This document shows positions 9,288 to 16,766 of a stretch of 64,000 bases of DNA, one piece after another. Position 1 is the first letter of the stretch; every line of letters begins with the position of its first letter. The stretch lies in NCBI RefSeq assembly GCF_000949475.1, contig NZ_JRHC01000008.1, positions 62,001 to 126,000 on the forward strand. Reading direction: 5' to 3'. Below the pieces are notes generated by a model. That model made no database searches. It was not told where the DNA came from and saw nothing but the letters and a program-made list of their open reading frames with translations. The position numbers and the translations under genes are program-made. Origin of the DNA: Draconibacterium sediminis. GTDB taxonomy: Bacteria; Bacteroidota; Bacteroidia; Bacteroidales; Prolixibacteraceae.

Positions 9288-9776
9288 TTGGAAAAGGAAT
9301 TCTTACACATAATCCAGAAAAACCAGGGCATTATCCACAAAGTTTGCAACATTTATTGCGACACGGAAGATGACCGAAATGATCTGTTTCAGGAAATAGT
9401 GGTACAACTTTGGAAGTCGTTCCCTAATTTCAGAAAAGAATCAAAGGTTTCTACATGGATGTATCGTGTTGCGCTGAATACCGCAATTACTACTTTCAAA
9501 AAAAGTAAAAGAAGACCTGACCAAAACAACCTGACGTACGAAAATTTTCAGATTGAAGATGAAAAGTACGATACCGAAACCGAAGAGAATATTAAAGTAT
9601 TGCACAAAGCTATTCAGCAGCTTACCGGAATCGAAAAATCGATTGTGCTGCTGTACCTCGAAAACAAAAAGTACGAGGAAATTGCTGAGATTACCGGAAT
9701 TACCCAAAACTATGTGCGGGTGAAAATGAACCGGATTAAGAAAAAGCTGAAGAAGCTTATGGTAACTGAAGAGTAG
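9288..9776 (+). CDS. ECF-type RNA polymerase sigma factor
   Basis: A 162-residue sigma-70 family protein with region 2 (DRNDLFQEIVVQLWKSFPNF, then STWMYRVALNTAI, residues about 25-70) and region 4 (IEKSIVLLYLENKKYEEIAEITGI, about 112-150). It starts at TTG 9288. The gene is separated by 5 bp from a membrane-protein gene at 9782, so the two are likely co-transcribed and the partner may control the sigma factor. The pair is paralogous to 58033-59276. Confidence 0.88.
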   Translation: MEKEFLHIIQKNQGIIHKVCNIYCDTEDDRNDLFQEIVVQLWKSFPNFRKESKVSTWMYRVALNTAITTFKKSKRRPDQNNLTYENFQIEDEKYDTETEENIKVLHKAIQQLTGIEKSIVLLYLENKKYEEIAEITGITQNYVRVKMNRIKKKLKKLMVTEE

Positions 9777-9781
9777 TAGTT

Positions 9782-10459
9782 ATGGAATTAAACGAGCTTA
9801 AAAAAACATGGAGCAAAATAACCCCCTCCAAAGAACTGGACGAAAACCAGTTGAACACCATGCTCAGCAAACGAACCAAGAACCTCATCGAACGAATCGA
9901 CCGTAATATCCGTATTGGATTTATTATTCTTCTGGGGCTGATTGTTTTGTTCACGCTTGATGATTTTATCTTGTCACCTGAAACCATAGAAAAACATTAC
10001 AGCGATCTGCCCATACCCAATTGGGTACTTTTTATGGGCGTTTTTGGCAATGTGCTTATTGTTACCACCTTTCTCTATTTTGTTATCAAGTATTACCGGG
10101 TGAAAAAACAATGCGATGTTGCTTGTGATTTGAAAGGCACGCTCAAAAAAATAATTGAAACACTATCACTGTATCAACGCCTCTTTTATCTGGCACTTGC
10201 CACATTGTTACTCAGTATGGCCTCAGCTTTTATTTCGGGGATGTTTATTGGAACCGAATACAATGCAGAAGCGCAAGGCATGCATTTATCCGACATTGAA
10301 ACCAGTAAGATCATTTTAACGGTCGGAATAACAGTGCTTCTTGTCGCTGTTTTCGGTGGTGCGATATTCCTTTTCCTTCGCTGGGGATTCCGCAAATTGT
10401 ATGGCAACTACATCAAAAAATTAAAAGCCACACTGCGCGAACTGGAAGAGTTGGATTAA
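9782..10459 (+). CDS. Sigma-factor-linked membrane protein, 225 aa
   Basis: No named family is recognised. The N-terminus is a soluble, charged stretch beginning MELNELKKTWSKI, followed by hydrophobic segments near residues 45-62, 80-105, 135-160 and 178-200. It follows the sigma factor gene by 5 bp. A protein of the same layout (LKxxW start, soluble head, several helices, charged tail) follows the paralogous sigma factor at 58.5 kb. I infer an anti-sigma-like or sensory role from this repeated coupling; no classical anti-sigma motif is visible. Confidence 0.75.
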   Translation: MELNELKKTWSKITPSKELDENQLNTMLSKRTKNLIERIDRNIRIGFIILLGLIVLFTLDDFILSPETIEKHYSDLPIPNWVLFMGVFGNVLIVTTFLYFVIKYYRVKKQCDVACDLKGTLKKIIETLSLYQRLFYLALATLLLSMASAFISGMFIGTEYNAEAQGMHLSDIETSKIILTVGITVLLVAVFGGAIFLFLRWGFRKLYGNYIKKLKATLRELEELD

Positions 10460-10682
10460 TTCTATAGCAAACCGGGCATGGGGCAAGTGCATGGAGCTTC
10501 CGGTATCTATTGTGAGGATCGAGTTGCGAGAATCAGGTATCCAGTATCAAGAATCCAGTATCCAGTATCCGGCATCTGTCAAACGAAGCACATTCTTCCA
10601 ACATATTGGCCGGTTTTATCGTTTATGTGTCGTAATTCAGGATCGACTTTTTATCTTTACGCCTCAAACTGAACATTAGATT
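10460..10682. repeat. Intergenic region with short tandem ATCCAGT repeats
   Basis: Around 10537-10572 the word ATCCAGTATC recurs four times in imperfect form. No gene is supported here. Short reiterated strings like this are common between Bacteroidota genes. Confidence 0.5.
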
Positions 10683-12065
10683 ATGACATTAATAAAATCG
10701 ATCTCGGGAATACGAGGTACCATTGGAGGTAAACCGGGCGAAGGTTTAAGCCCGCTCGACCTGGTAAAATTTACTGCGGCTTACGCCATCTGGGCAAAAG
10801 AAAAAGCAAACAAAGAAAAAATTACAGTAGTTGTTGGACGCGACGCACGGATTTCGGGAGAAATGGTGGCATCAATCGTTGTTTCAACCCTGTCGGGGAT
10901 GGGATGTAATGTGGTGAACATCGGACTGGCAACTACGCCAACCACCGAAATTGCCGTTACCGAAGAAAAAGCTGATGGCGGAATTATCCTCACGGCCAGT
11001 CATAACCCAAAACAATGGAATGCATTAAAACTACTGAATTCAGCAGGTGAATTTCTTGATGCTGAAGAAGGAGCAAAAGTACTGGCAATTGCCGATGCTG
11101 AAGATTTCAGCTTTGCCGAAGTGGATGATCTGGGAACAGTGGTGGAAAAAGACTATACCGATATTCATGTGCAACATGTACTGAACCTGGAATTGGTGGA
11201 TGTGGAAGCCATTAAAAAAGCCAACTTTTCGGTAGCTGTTGATGCCGTTAACTCGGTTGGTGGCGTTGCCATGCCGGCACTTTTTAAAGCGCTCGACATT
11301 AAGAATATTGTTGAAATAAACTGCGAACCAACCGGTCATTTTGCACATACACCGGAGCCAATTCCTGAAAACCTGGTGGAAACAGCGGAAATCATCAGCA
11401 AGAATAAAGTTGACGTGGGTTTTGTGGTCGATCCTGATGTTGACCGCCTTGTGATTATCAACGAAGATGGCAGTATGTTTAACGAAGAGTACACGCTGGT
11501 AGCCGTTGCCGATTATGTGTTGAGCCAAACTCCCGGAAACACGGTTTCAAACCTTTCATCGAGCCGTGCGCTGCGCGATGTGACAGAAAAACATGGCCAA
11601 AGCTACTCGGCAGGAATGGTTGGCGAAGTGAATGTTGTTGCCAAAATGCGCGAAACAAATGCCGTTATCGGTGGCGAAGGAAACGGCGGAATTATTTATC
11701 CGGCCAGCCACAGTGGTCGCGATGCCTTGGTTGGAGCGGCACTTTTCCTTTCTCATTTGGCCAAATCGGGCCTTAAATGTTCGGAACTGCGTAAAACCTA
11801 CCCCGATTATTTCATCTCAAAGAACAAAATTGAACTGACTCCGGAAATAGATGTGGATGGAATTCTTGTAAAAATGCAGGAAAAATATGCAAACGAAGAA
11901 GTTACAGCAACTGACGGAGTAAAAATCGATTTTGCTGAATCGTGGGTGCATTTACGAAAATCGAATACAGAACCGATCATCCGGATTTATGCCGAGGCAA
12001 AATCAAGTGCTGAAGCTGATAAACTGGCTCAGCAAATGATTGACGAAATGAAAAGCCTGTTATAA
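10683..12065 (+). CDS. glmM: Phosphoglucosamine mutase / phosphohexomutase
   Basis: A 460-residue alpha-D-phosphohexomutase. The phosphoserine loop TASHNP is at 104-109 (Ser106), the metal-binding DPDVDR is in the middle, the sugar-binding GGEGNGG is near 330, and the phosphate-binding RKSNTEP is near 425. The expected reaction is glucosamine-6-P to glucosamine-1-P, feeding UDP-GlcNAc for peptidoglycan and LPS. The Bacteroidota enzymes of this group are named GlmM, but phosphomannomutase/phosphoglucomutase activity cannot be excluded from sequence. Confidence 0.88.
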   Translation: MTLIKSISGIRGTIGGKPGEGLSPLDLVKFTAAYAIWAKEKANKEKITVVVGRDARISGEMVASIVVSTLSGMGCNVVNIGLATTPTTEIAVTEEKADGGIILTASHNPKQWNALKLLNSAGEFLDAEEGAKVLAIADAEDFSFAEVDDLGTVVEKDYTDIHVQHVLNLELVDVEAIKKANFSVAVDAVNSVGGVAMPALFKALDIKNIVEINCEPTGHFAHTPEPIPENLVETAEIISKNKVDVGFVVDPDVDRLVIINEDGSMFNEEYTLVAVADYVLSQTPGNTVSNLSSSRALRDVTEKHGQSYSAGMVGEVNVVAKMRETNAVIGGEGNGGIIYPASHSGRDALVGAALFLSHLAKSGLKCSELRKTYPDYFISKNKIELTPEIDVDGILVKMQEKYANEEVTATDGVKIDFAESWVHLRKSNTEPIIRIYAEAKSSAEADKLAQQMIDEMKSLL

Positions 12066-12083
12066 TTGGCATTACAGAAGGTT

Positions 12084-12199
12084 ATACCAATTGTTTTTCA
12101 GTGTGAGCCTTAAGTGAACACACTGGAATTAGAATGGTTAATACCGATTGAAAACGAAAATTGTATGAGATAAGGCTCATCCTGATTTCACATCGGTAT
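12084..12199 (+). mobile_element. ~116-bp MITE-like element, copy 1
   Basis: Bounded by imperfect terminal inverted repeats: ATACC-x-AT...TCAG..TGAGCCT at the left matches the reverse complement of the right end (18 of 27 positions). A second copy in opposite orientation, about three-quarters identical over its whole length, is at 31216-31330. It has no coding capacity. Confidence 0.65.
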
Positions 12200-12304
12200 T
12201 ACTCAAATGTTAAGCAATCCTTTGGTGTTGGGTGTAGAAATTAAGTTTTAGCTAATTTTATGTTGTAAAACATGTTTTAACTGTTCCCTTATTTAAAAAC
12301 GATC

Positions 12305-12312
12305 TACATTTG
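12305..12312 (+). promoter_or_regulatory. -7 promoter element for mgsA
   Basis: TACATTTG fits the Bacteroidota TAnnTTTG -7 consensus, 52 bp before the mgsA ATG. A -33 TTTG is not clear. Confidence 0.5.
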
Positions 12313-12363
12313 AACCGAAAACAATATTCAGTACAATAGTTTACTGAATACAAAACATGAATA

Positions 12364-12837
12364 ATGAAAAGAAAAAAGAATATAGCGATCGTAGCACACG
12401 ATAACCGCAAAAAAGATATTATGGAATGGGTGTCTTTCAACTGGAAAGAACTGGCCCAACACGACTTGATTTGTACCGGAACAACCGGGAAAATGGTTGA
12501 AGAGGCACTTGCCGAAAGCTGCCACAAACATGGCACCGTGCCGCCTACTGTTACCCGCCTGAAATCGGGGCCACTGGGTGGCGACCAGCAGTTGGGAGCA
12601 ATGATTTGCGAAGGCAATATCGATATGCTCATCTTCTTTTGGGATCCGATGCAACCACAACCACACGATGTTGACGTAAAAGCCTTGTTGCGTATCACGG
12701 TTTTATACAATATCCCAACAGCATCAAACCGTTCTACGGCCGACTTTATGGTGACATCCGAATTATTTCACGAGCAATACGATCCGATTATAAAAGATTA
12801 TCGCGAATATATTGCCCGCGACGTGAATATGGCATAA
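12364..12837 (+). CDS. mgsA: Methylglyoxal synthase
   Basis: A 157-residue enzyme that converts dihydroxyacetone phosphate to methylglyoxal and phosphate, a bypass of lower glycolysis used when phosphate is low or sugar phosphates accumulate. Family signatures are present: IAIVAHDNRKKD at the N-terminus, the phosphate-binding TGTTG, RLKSGPLGGDQQ, FFWDPMQPQPHDVDVKALLR with the catalytic Asp and His, and NIPTASNRSTADF. The length is normal. It is transcribed alone behind a TACATTTG promoter element. Confidence 0.95.
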   Translation: MKRKKNIAIVAHDNRKKDIMEWVSFNWKELAQHDLICTGTTGKMVEEALAESCHKHGTVPPTVTRLKSGPLGGDQQLGAMICEGNIDMLIFFWDPMQPQPHDVDVKALLRITVLYNIPTASNRSTADFMVTSELFHEQYDPIIKDYREYIARDVNMA

Positions 12838-12929
12838 ACCTTTCTTAATTTTTTTAAAAAGACCAGGCATTCTTGATAATTTTTTCAATATTTTTGTCGT
12901 TATTGTCCGACATTAATAGTGATTAATCT

Positions 12930-14039
12930 ATGCGAATTATCAGGAATGCCTTCCTCATCACACTTTTTATAATCAGCAACCTGGGCTCATCGGCGCAAGA
13001 GGTACCGGAGAAGTATGCCCGCCTGTTTACAGCTCCGAACACCTATATTGCGGGACAAAGTAACACTGCCATTACGATTGACGGACAAGCTAACGAGCCG
13101 TCATGGAAAAATGCTGCATGGACATCTGAGTTTATTGATATCCAGGGAGCCAACATGCCTCACCCCACTTACCCTACGCGGATTAAAATGTTGTGGGATA
13201 TAGATAGCCTGTACATTTTTGCAGAACTGAAAGAGGAACATATTTGGGCTTACTACGATAAGCAGGACATGATCGTTTACCACGAAAATGATTTTGAAGT
13301 GTTTATCGATCCCGATGGCGACACGCACAACTATTACGAGTTTGAAGTAAATGCCCAAAATACCTTATTCGATTTATTTCTTGACAAACCATACCGCAAT
13401 GGAGGGAAACCCGATATTGAGTGGAATGCGAAAGGTTTTAAAAGTGCCGTTTATGTGGATGGCACGCTGAATGACCCGACCGACACCGACAAAAAATGGT
13501 GCGTTGAAATGGCTATTCCCTTTTCATCGTTAACCACTGATGGCAATTATATACAGCCCGAAGCCGGTGCTATTTGGAAGATCAACTTTTCGCGCGTGCA
13601 GTGGCAAACTGAAATTGTTAACGGGAAATACACCCGAAAAACAAACGACGACGGCAAATTGATCCCTGAAGACAACTGGGTCTGGAGTCCGCAGGGAGTG
13701 ATAAATATGCACTACCCCGAACGTTGGGGGCTTATTCAGTTTTCGTCTAACGCTCAGAAACCAACACACTCTTCTTTTCAACTGCCCAAACAGGAATTAC
13801 TGGCCCGCCACCTGTGGCATGTGTTTTATGCGCAACGCGATTATCAACGTGAGCACAAGACTTTTTGTAATGATCTTGACACTCTTGGAATTCAATCAAA
13901 CGGAAAAGAAAACAACACCAGTTTCTCGCTGGAATTAAATACCTCGGGAAATACTTATACTGCAACCTTAACAACCAACAACAACCTGATGATCTCTATC
14001 GATCAGGATGGCTTATTACGCATACATACTGACAAATAA
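12930..14039 (+). CDS. Exported carbohydrate-binding family 9-like protein
   Basis: A 369-residue protein with a signal peptide (IRNAFLITLFIISNLGSSAQ, cleavage after about residue 22). The next ~220 residues match CBM9-like modules: ITIDGQANEPSWKNAAW, then LWDIDSLYIFAELKEEHIWA, NDFEVFIDPDGD, YYEFEVNA and WKINFSRVQW. The remainder is an unassigned tail. Such proteins bind sugar chains and in Bacteroidota are usually encoded with glycoside hydrolases; the following gene starts 11 bp after the stop and is one, so the pair probably acts on one exported substrate. Confidence 0.85.
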   Translation: MRIIRNAFLITLFIISNLGSSAQEVPEKYARLFTAPNTYIAGQSNTAITIDGQANEPSWKNAAWTSEFIDIQGANMPHPTYPTRIKMLWDIDSLYIFAELKEEHIWAYYDKQDMIVYHENDFEVFIDPDGDTHNYYEFEVNAQNTLFDLFLDKPYRNGGKPDIEWNAKGFKSAVYVDGTLNDPTDTDKKWCVEMAIPFSSLTTDGNYIQPEAGAIWKINFSRVQWQTEIVNGKYTRKTNDDGKLIPEDNWVWSPQGVINMHYPERWGLIQFSSNAQKPTHSSFQLPKQELLARHLWHVFYAQRDYQREHKTFCNDLDTLGIQSNGKENNTSFSLELNTSGNTYTATLTTNNNLMISIDQDGLLRIHTDK

Positions 14040-14050
14040 ACAAACTAACG

Positions 14051-15124
14051 ATGAACAAAAGAGATTTTATTAAAACCACAATGCTGGCCGGAATGGGGCT
14101 TACCGTAGCTAGCGCCTGTGCCGGCGAAGCAAAACCGCCAGCGGCTGAACAAGGATTGAAACACTGGGTTTGGGAAAACCCAAATCATGAGGAAAGCGAC
14201 GAAGACCTGCAAAAGAAATACAGCAGTTATTACGAAGCCGGTGTGCGCGGTATGTTTTTCGAGCACGACAGCGAACGCCACTTTCGAATAGCAAAAAAGG
14301 CCGGGCTGGAAACACACCGTTGGATGTGGACCATGAACCGTGGCGAAAAAGAGCTGCTTGCCAGTCACCCGGAATGGTATGCCGTTAGCCGCGACGGAAA
14401 ATCGTGTGCTGACAATCCTCCATACGTTGGATATTACCGTTGGTTGTGCCCTTCGAAACCGGAAGTGAAGGAATATCTGGCTCAACGCTCAAAAGAAATT
14501 CTTGACAAGGATTATGTTGACGGCCTGCACCTGGATTATGTGCGTTATTGCGACGTAATTCTGCCGGTAAACCTGTGGAATAATTACGGCATTGACCAAA
14601 GCAAAGAGTTGCCCGAGTACGATTTCTGTTATTGCGATACCTGCCGCGAGAATTTTAAAAAGAAAACGGGTAAAGATCCGTTGGAAATGGAACACCCCGA
14701 TCAAAGTCCGGCCTGGCGCAAATACCGCTATGAGCAGGTGAATGGTATTGTAAATCACCTGGCAGAAATTACCCACTCATACAATAAACCAATTACCGCA
14801 GCGGTTTTCCCAACACCGGAAATTGCGCGCCGCATTGTGCGTCAGGACTGGACCAACTGGAACCTCGATGCGGTTTGCCCGATGATCTACCACGGTTTCT
14901 ACCGCGAAACAGTAAGCTGGATTGGCGATGCTGTTGAGGAAGGCATGCATTTCCTTTGCGGGAAATTCCCGATTTATGCCGGTCTGTTCCTGCCCGATTT
15001 TAAATCGGATGAAGAGCTGGAAGAAGGAATTCGTGTAGCCATAGCAAACGGAGCATCAGGAGTTTCGTTGTTTGGGAAGGTGGATGAAAAGATTTTAGGG
15101 ATATTGAAGAAGGCTTCTAAATAA
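14051..15124 (+). CDS. Exported GH10-like (GHL10/DUF187-type) glycoside hydrolase-like protein
   Basis: A 357-residue protein beginning NKRDFIKTTMLAGMGLTVASAC, a KR-containing Tat-like leader that ends in a plausible lipobox at Cys23. The rest has TIM-barrel features of family 10-like glycosylhydrolases: a GVRGMFFEHD strand, WMWTMNRG, KSKP-type positioning of GLHLDYVRYCD, and VCPMIYHGFY. Catalytic acids are likely within HLDYVRY and later strands, but I cannot assign them surely. It contains a CYCDTCRENF cluster (Cys spacing C-x-C-x2-C), often seen in this group. It is likely in an operon with the CBM9-like protein. Confidence 0.78.
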   Translation: MNKRDFIKTTMLAGMGLTVASACAGEAKPPAAEQGLKHWVWENPNHEESDEDLQKKYSSYYEAGVRGMFFEHDSERHFRIAKKAGLETHRWMWTMNRGEKELLASHPEWYAVSRDGKSCADNPPYVGYYRWLCPSKPEVKEYLAQRSKEILDKDYVDGLHLDYVRYCDVILPVNLWNNYGIDQSKELPEYDFCYCDTCRENFKKKTGKDPLEMEHPDQSPAWRKYRYEQVNGIVNHLAEITHSYNKPITAAVFPTPEIARRIVRQDWTNWNLDAVCPMIYHGFYRETVSWIGDAVEEGMHFLCGKFPIYAGLFLPDFKSDEELEEGIRVAIANGASGVSLFGKVDEKILGILKKASK

Positions 15125-15384
15125 GAGACATAAAAGAATTGGGGTCTGCCCTAAGAAATGCGCTTAGCGGTATAGAACCGCTTAGCGCATCTTTCTCCGA
15201 CACACTCGCTATTTACATTACCCCTCACCCTGTCGGGAGCTCCCCTCAAGAGGGGAGCTAGCGCTGTTCAATTTTAGCGATATTCAAAATCTCCGGCATT
15301 ACTTTGCAGCTGTTTCCCTCTTGAGGGGAAATGGCTACAGCCAAAGGGGCATATTCTTGCTTTTTGACTTTCAGCTTTTTCCAT
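15125..15384. repeat. Intergenic region with CCCCTC-type palindromes
   Basis: No gene seen. CTCCCCTC-AA-GAGGGGAG, at about 15239-15258, forms a hairpin, and a related CCCTCTTGAGGGG string occurs near 15315-15330. Similar CCCCTCAAGGGG elements lie at 55630-55697. They look like members of a dispersed intergenic repeat family. Confidence 0.5.
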
Positions 15385-15392
15385 TACATTTG
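15363..15392 (+). promoter_or_regulatory. Promoter of the queuosine-precursor transporter
   Basis: TTTG at 15363-15366 and TACATTTG at 15385-15392 are 18 nt apart, matching the Bacteroidota TTTG/TAnnTTTG pattern. Transcription should begin about 10 nt later, just before the candidate riboswitch. Confidence 0.75.
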
Positions 15393-15419
15393 CAGGCCAA
15401 AATTTTGAGTATTAATTGA

Positions 15420-15460
15420 GCAGGTGGCATAACCCTGCAGTTTAAAAATAAAAAAAATGC
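15420..15460 (+). ncRNA. Candidate preQ1-I riboswitch overlapping the start codon
   Basis: A 5-bp stem GCAGG (15420-15424) / CCTGC (15434-15438) closes a 9-nt loop TGGCATAAC, followed by an A-rich tail and the ATG at 15457. This resembles the type 2 preQ1-I aptamer (stem, loop ending in AAC before CC, A-rich tail). The loop GCAT is complementary to ATGC at 15457-15460, i.e. the start codon, so a pseudoknot could block initiation. The tail is longer (18 nt) than in the known aptamer. The downstream gene is the family expected to be controlled by preQ1. Confidence 0.55.
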
Positions 15461-16161
15461 AAAACGAAATCTTATGGCTGGCTATGTTGCTGGCAAATTT
15501 TCTGCTAATTATTTTAGCCTACCGTTTATTCGGGAAATGGGGCCTTGTAATGTGGATTCCCATCTCGGTAATTGTGGCCAACATTCAGGTAATACAAACC
15601 GTTGAGCTGTTTGGTCTGGTGGCCACGCTTGGTAACATTGTGTATGCCACCTCGTTTTTGGTGACCGATATTCTGTCGGAGAACTACGGAAAAGAGGAAG
15701 CTAAAAAAGCCGTTTGGATCGGGTTCTTTAGCTTGATATCAATGACTTTGCTGATGAACCTGGCACTGGAATTTCTGCCACTGGAAGGTGACGAATTTGC
15801 AGGAATAAGCCATGAAGCTACCAGCACCATTTTTAGCCTGATGCCGCGTATTGCCATTGCAAGTTTAGCTGCCTATCTATTGTCTCAGCGCCATGATGTG
15901 TGGGCTTATCATTTCTGGAAAAAACGTTTTTCGAAAGACCATCAGATCTGGTTGCGCAACAACCTCAGCACAATGGTTTCGCAACTGATAGACAGCGTAG
16001 TATTTGTTGCCATTGCCTTTTGGGGCGTTTACGAATGGCCGGTGCTGATTGAAATTCTGCTTACCACCTATTTCCTGAAATGGATTGTTGCAGCTGCCGA
16101 TACACCGTTTGTCTACTGGGGAAAGAAAATTTACAAAAGCAATCGTTTTTGGATGGAATAG
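15457..16161 (+). CDS. Queuosine precursor transporter (YhhQ family)
   Basis: A 234-residue membrane protein with about six hydrophobic helices. Family landmarks are present: VATLGNIVYATSFLVTDILSENYGKEEAKKAVWIGF (helix 2-3 region), LRNNLSTMVSQLIDSVVFVAIAF and the terminal ADTPFVYW. YhhQ/QueT proteins import preQ0 or preQ1 for tRNA queuosine synthesis or salvage. The candidate preQ1 riboswitch in front supports this. No other queuosine gene is in the window. The gene is transcribed alone. Confidence 0.9.
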   Translation: MQNEILWLAMLLANFLLIILAYRLFGKWGLVMWIPISVIVANIQVIQTVELFGLVATLGNIVYATSFLVTDILSENYGKEEAKKAVWIGFFSLISMTLLMNLALEFLPLEGDEFAGISHEATSTIFSLMPRIAIASLAAYLLSQRHDVWAYHFWKKRFSKDHQIWLRNNLSTMVSQLIDSVVFVAIAFWGVYEWPVLIEILLTTYFLKWIVAAADTPFVYWGKKIYKSNRFWME

Positions 16162-16390
16162 GAAGAAAAGAAGAGTGAGAGTGTGCGATTTGAGACTGTG
16201 GGATAAATGAATTGATTAGCTGTAAGCTCAGAGATTAAACACTTAGCCACGCGAAAGGATTCGCGTGACAGCGGAGACAAATAATCAGCTTCCATCTGTG
16301 AAACTTCACTGAAATAACTACTCCTCAGATCAAGAAATGCCTATAACGATGATACCGGTAATAATAAGAAAATAATTACCTAATATTGAA
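16162..16390. repeat. Intergenic region bearing a REP-like 30-mer at the island edge
   Basis: 16245-16274 reads AGCCACGCGAA-AGGA-TTCGCGTGACAGCGG, a hairpin with CACGCGAA/TTCGCGTG arms. Related units lie at 22375-22404 (inverted), 22428-22457 and 22628-22657. It marks the junction between moderate-G+C DNA and the AT-rich island. No gene is seen here. Confidence 0.65.
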
Positions 16391-16759
16391 TCAAGCTGTT
16401 TCCATCATGCATGATTGACCACCAATCGATTTAATTTTATCTTTTTCTTTAATAAAAGCAACAAGATTATTTTTAGTCAATGATTGATTTAAATAATAAG
16501 CTATTGCATCATTTTCAATATTGTTAAAAATAAGATGCATTTTATAGCTTGTTTTAAAATTTTCAAGTAATCTAATAATTACATTATTTATAAATGAATA
16601 ATCAATTGATTGAATTCCTTCAAAATCCAACTCAATATCATTGTTTTCAATATCTATCTCTTTAATATAGTTAATTAGGTCTTCATATACATCTATGCTA
16701 TCAACGTCTCCCCATAAAATTCTTTTATTGAATTTCTGTTTAATTTTGTAGTTGTTCAT
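16391..16759 (-). CDS. STAS-like (DUF4325-type) protein
   Basis: A 122-residue protein with the pattern of STAS-like DUF4325 domains: a strand IELDFEGIQSIDYSFINNVIIRLLENF near the centre, then MHLIFNNIEND and a C-terminal helix. These domains resemble anti-sigma-factor antagonists and are often found beside ATPases or methylases in accessory regions. It starts 7 bp after the methyltransferase stop, so the two are probably co-translated. DNA is strongly AT-rich relative to the surrounding genes. Function is not established. Confidence 0.72.
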   Translation of the reverse strand: MNNYKIKQKFNKRILWGDVDSIDVYEDLINYIKEIDIENNDIELDFEGIQSIDYSFINNVIIRLLENFKTSYKMHLIFNNIENDAIAYYLNQSLTKNNLVAFIKEKDKIKSIGGQSCMMETA

Positions 16760-16766
16760 TTGAATA

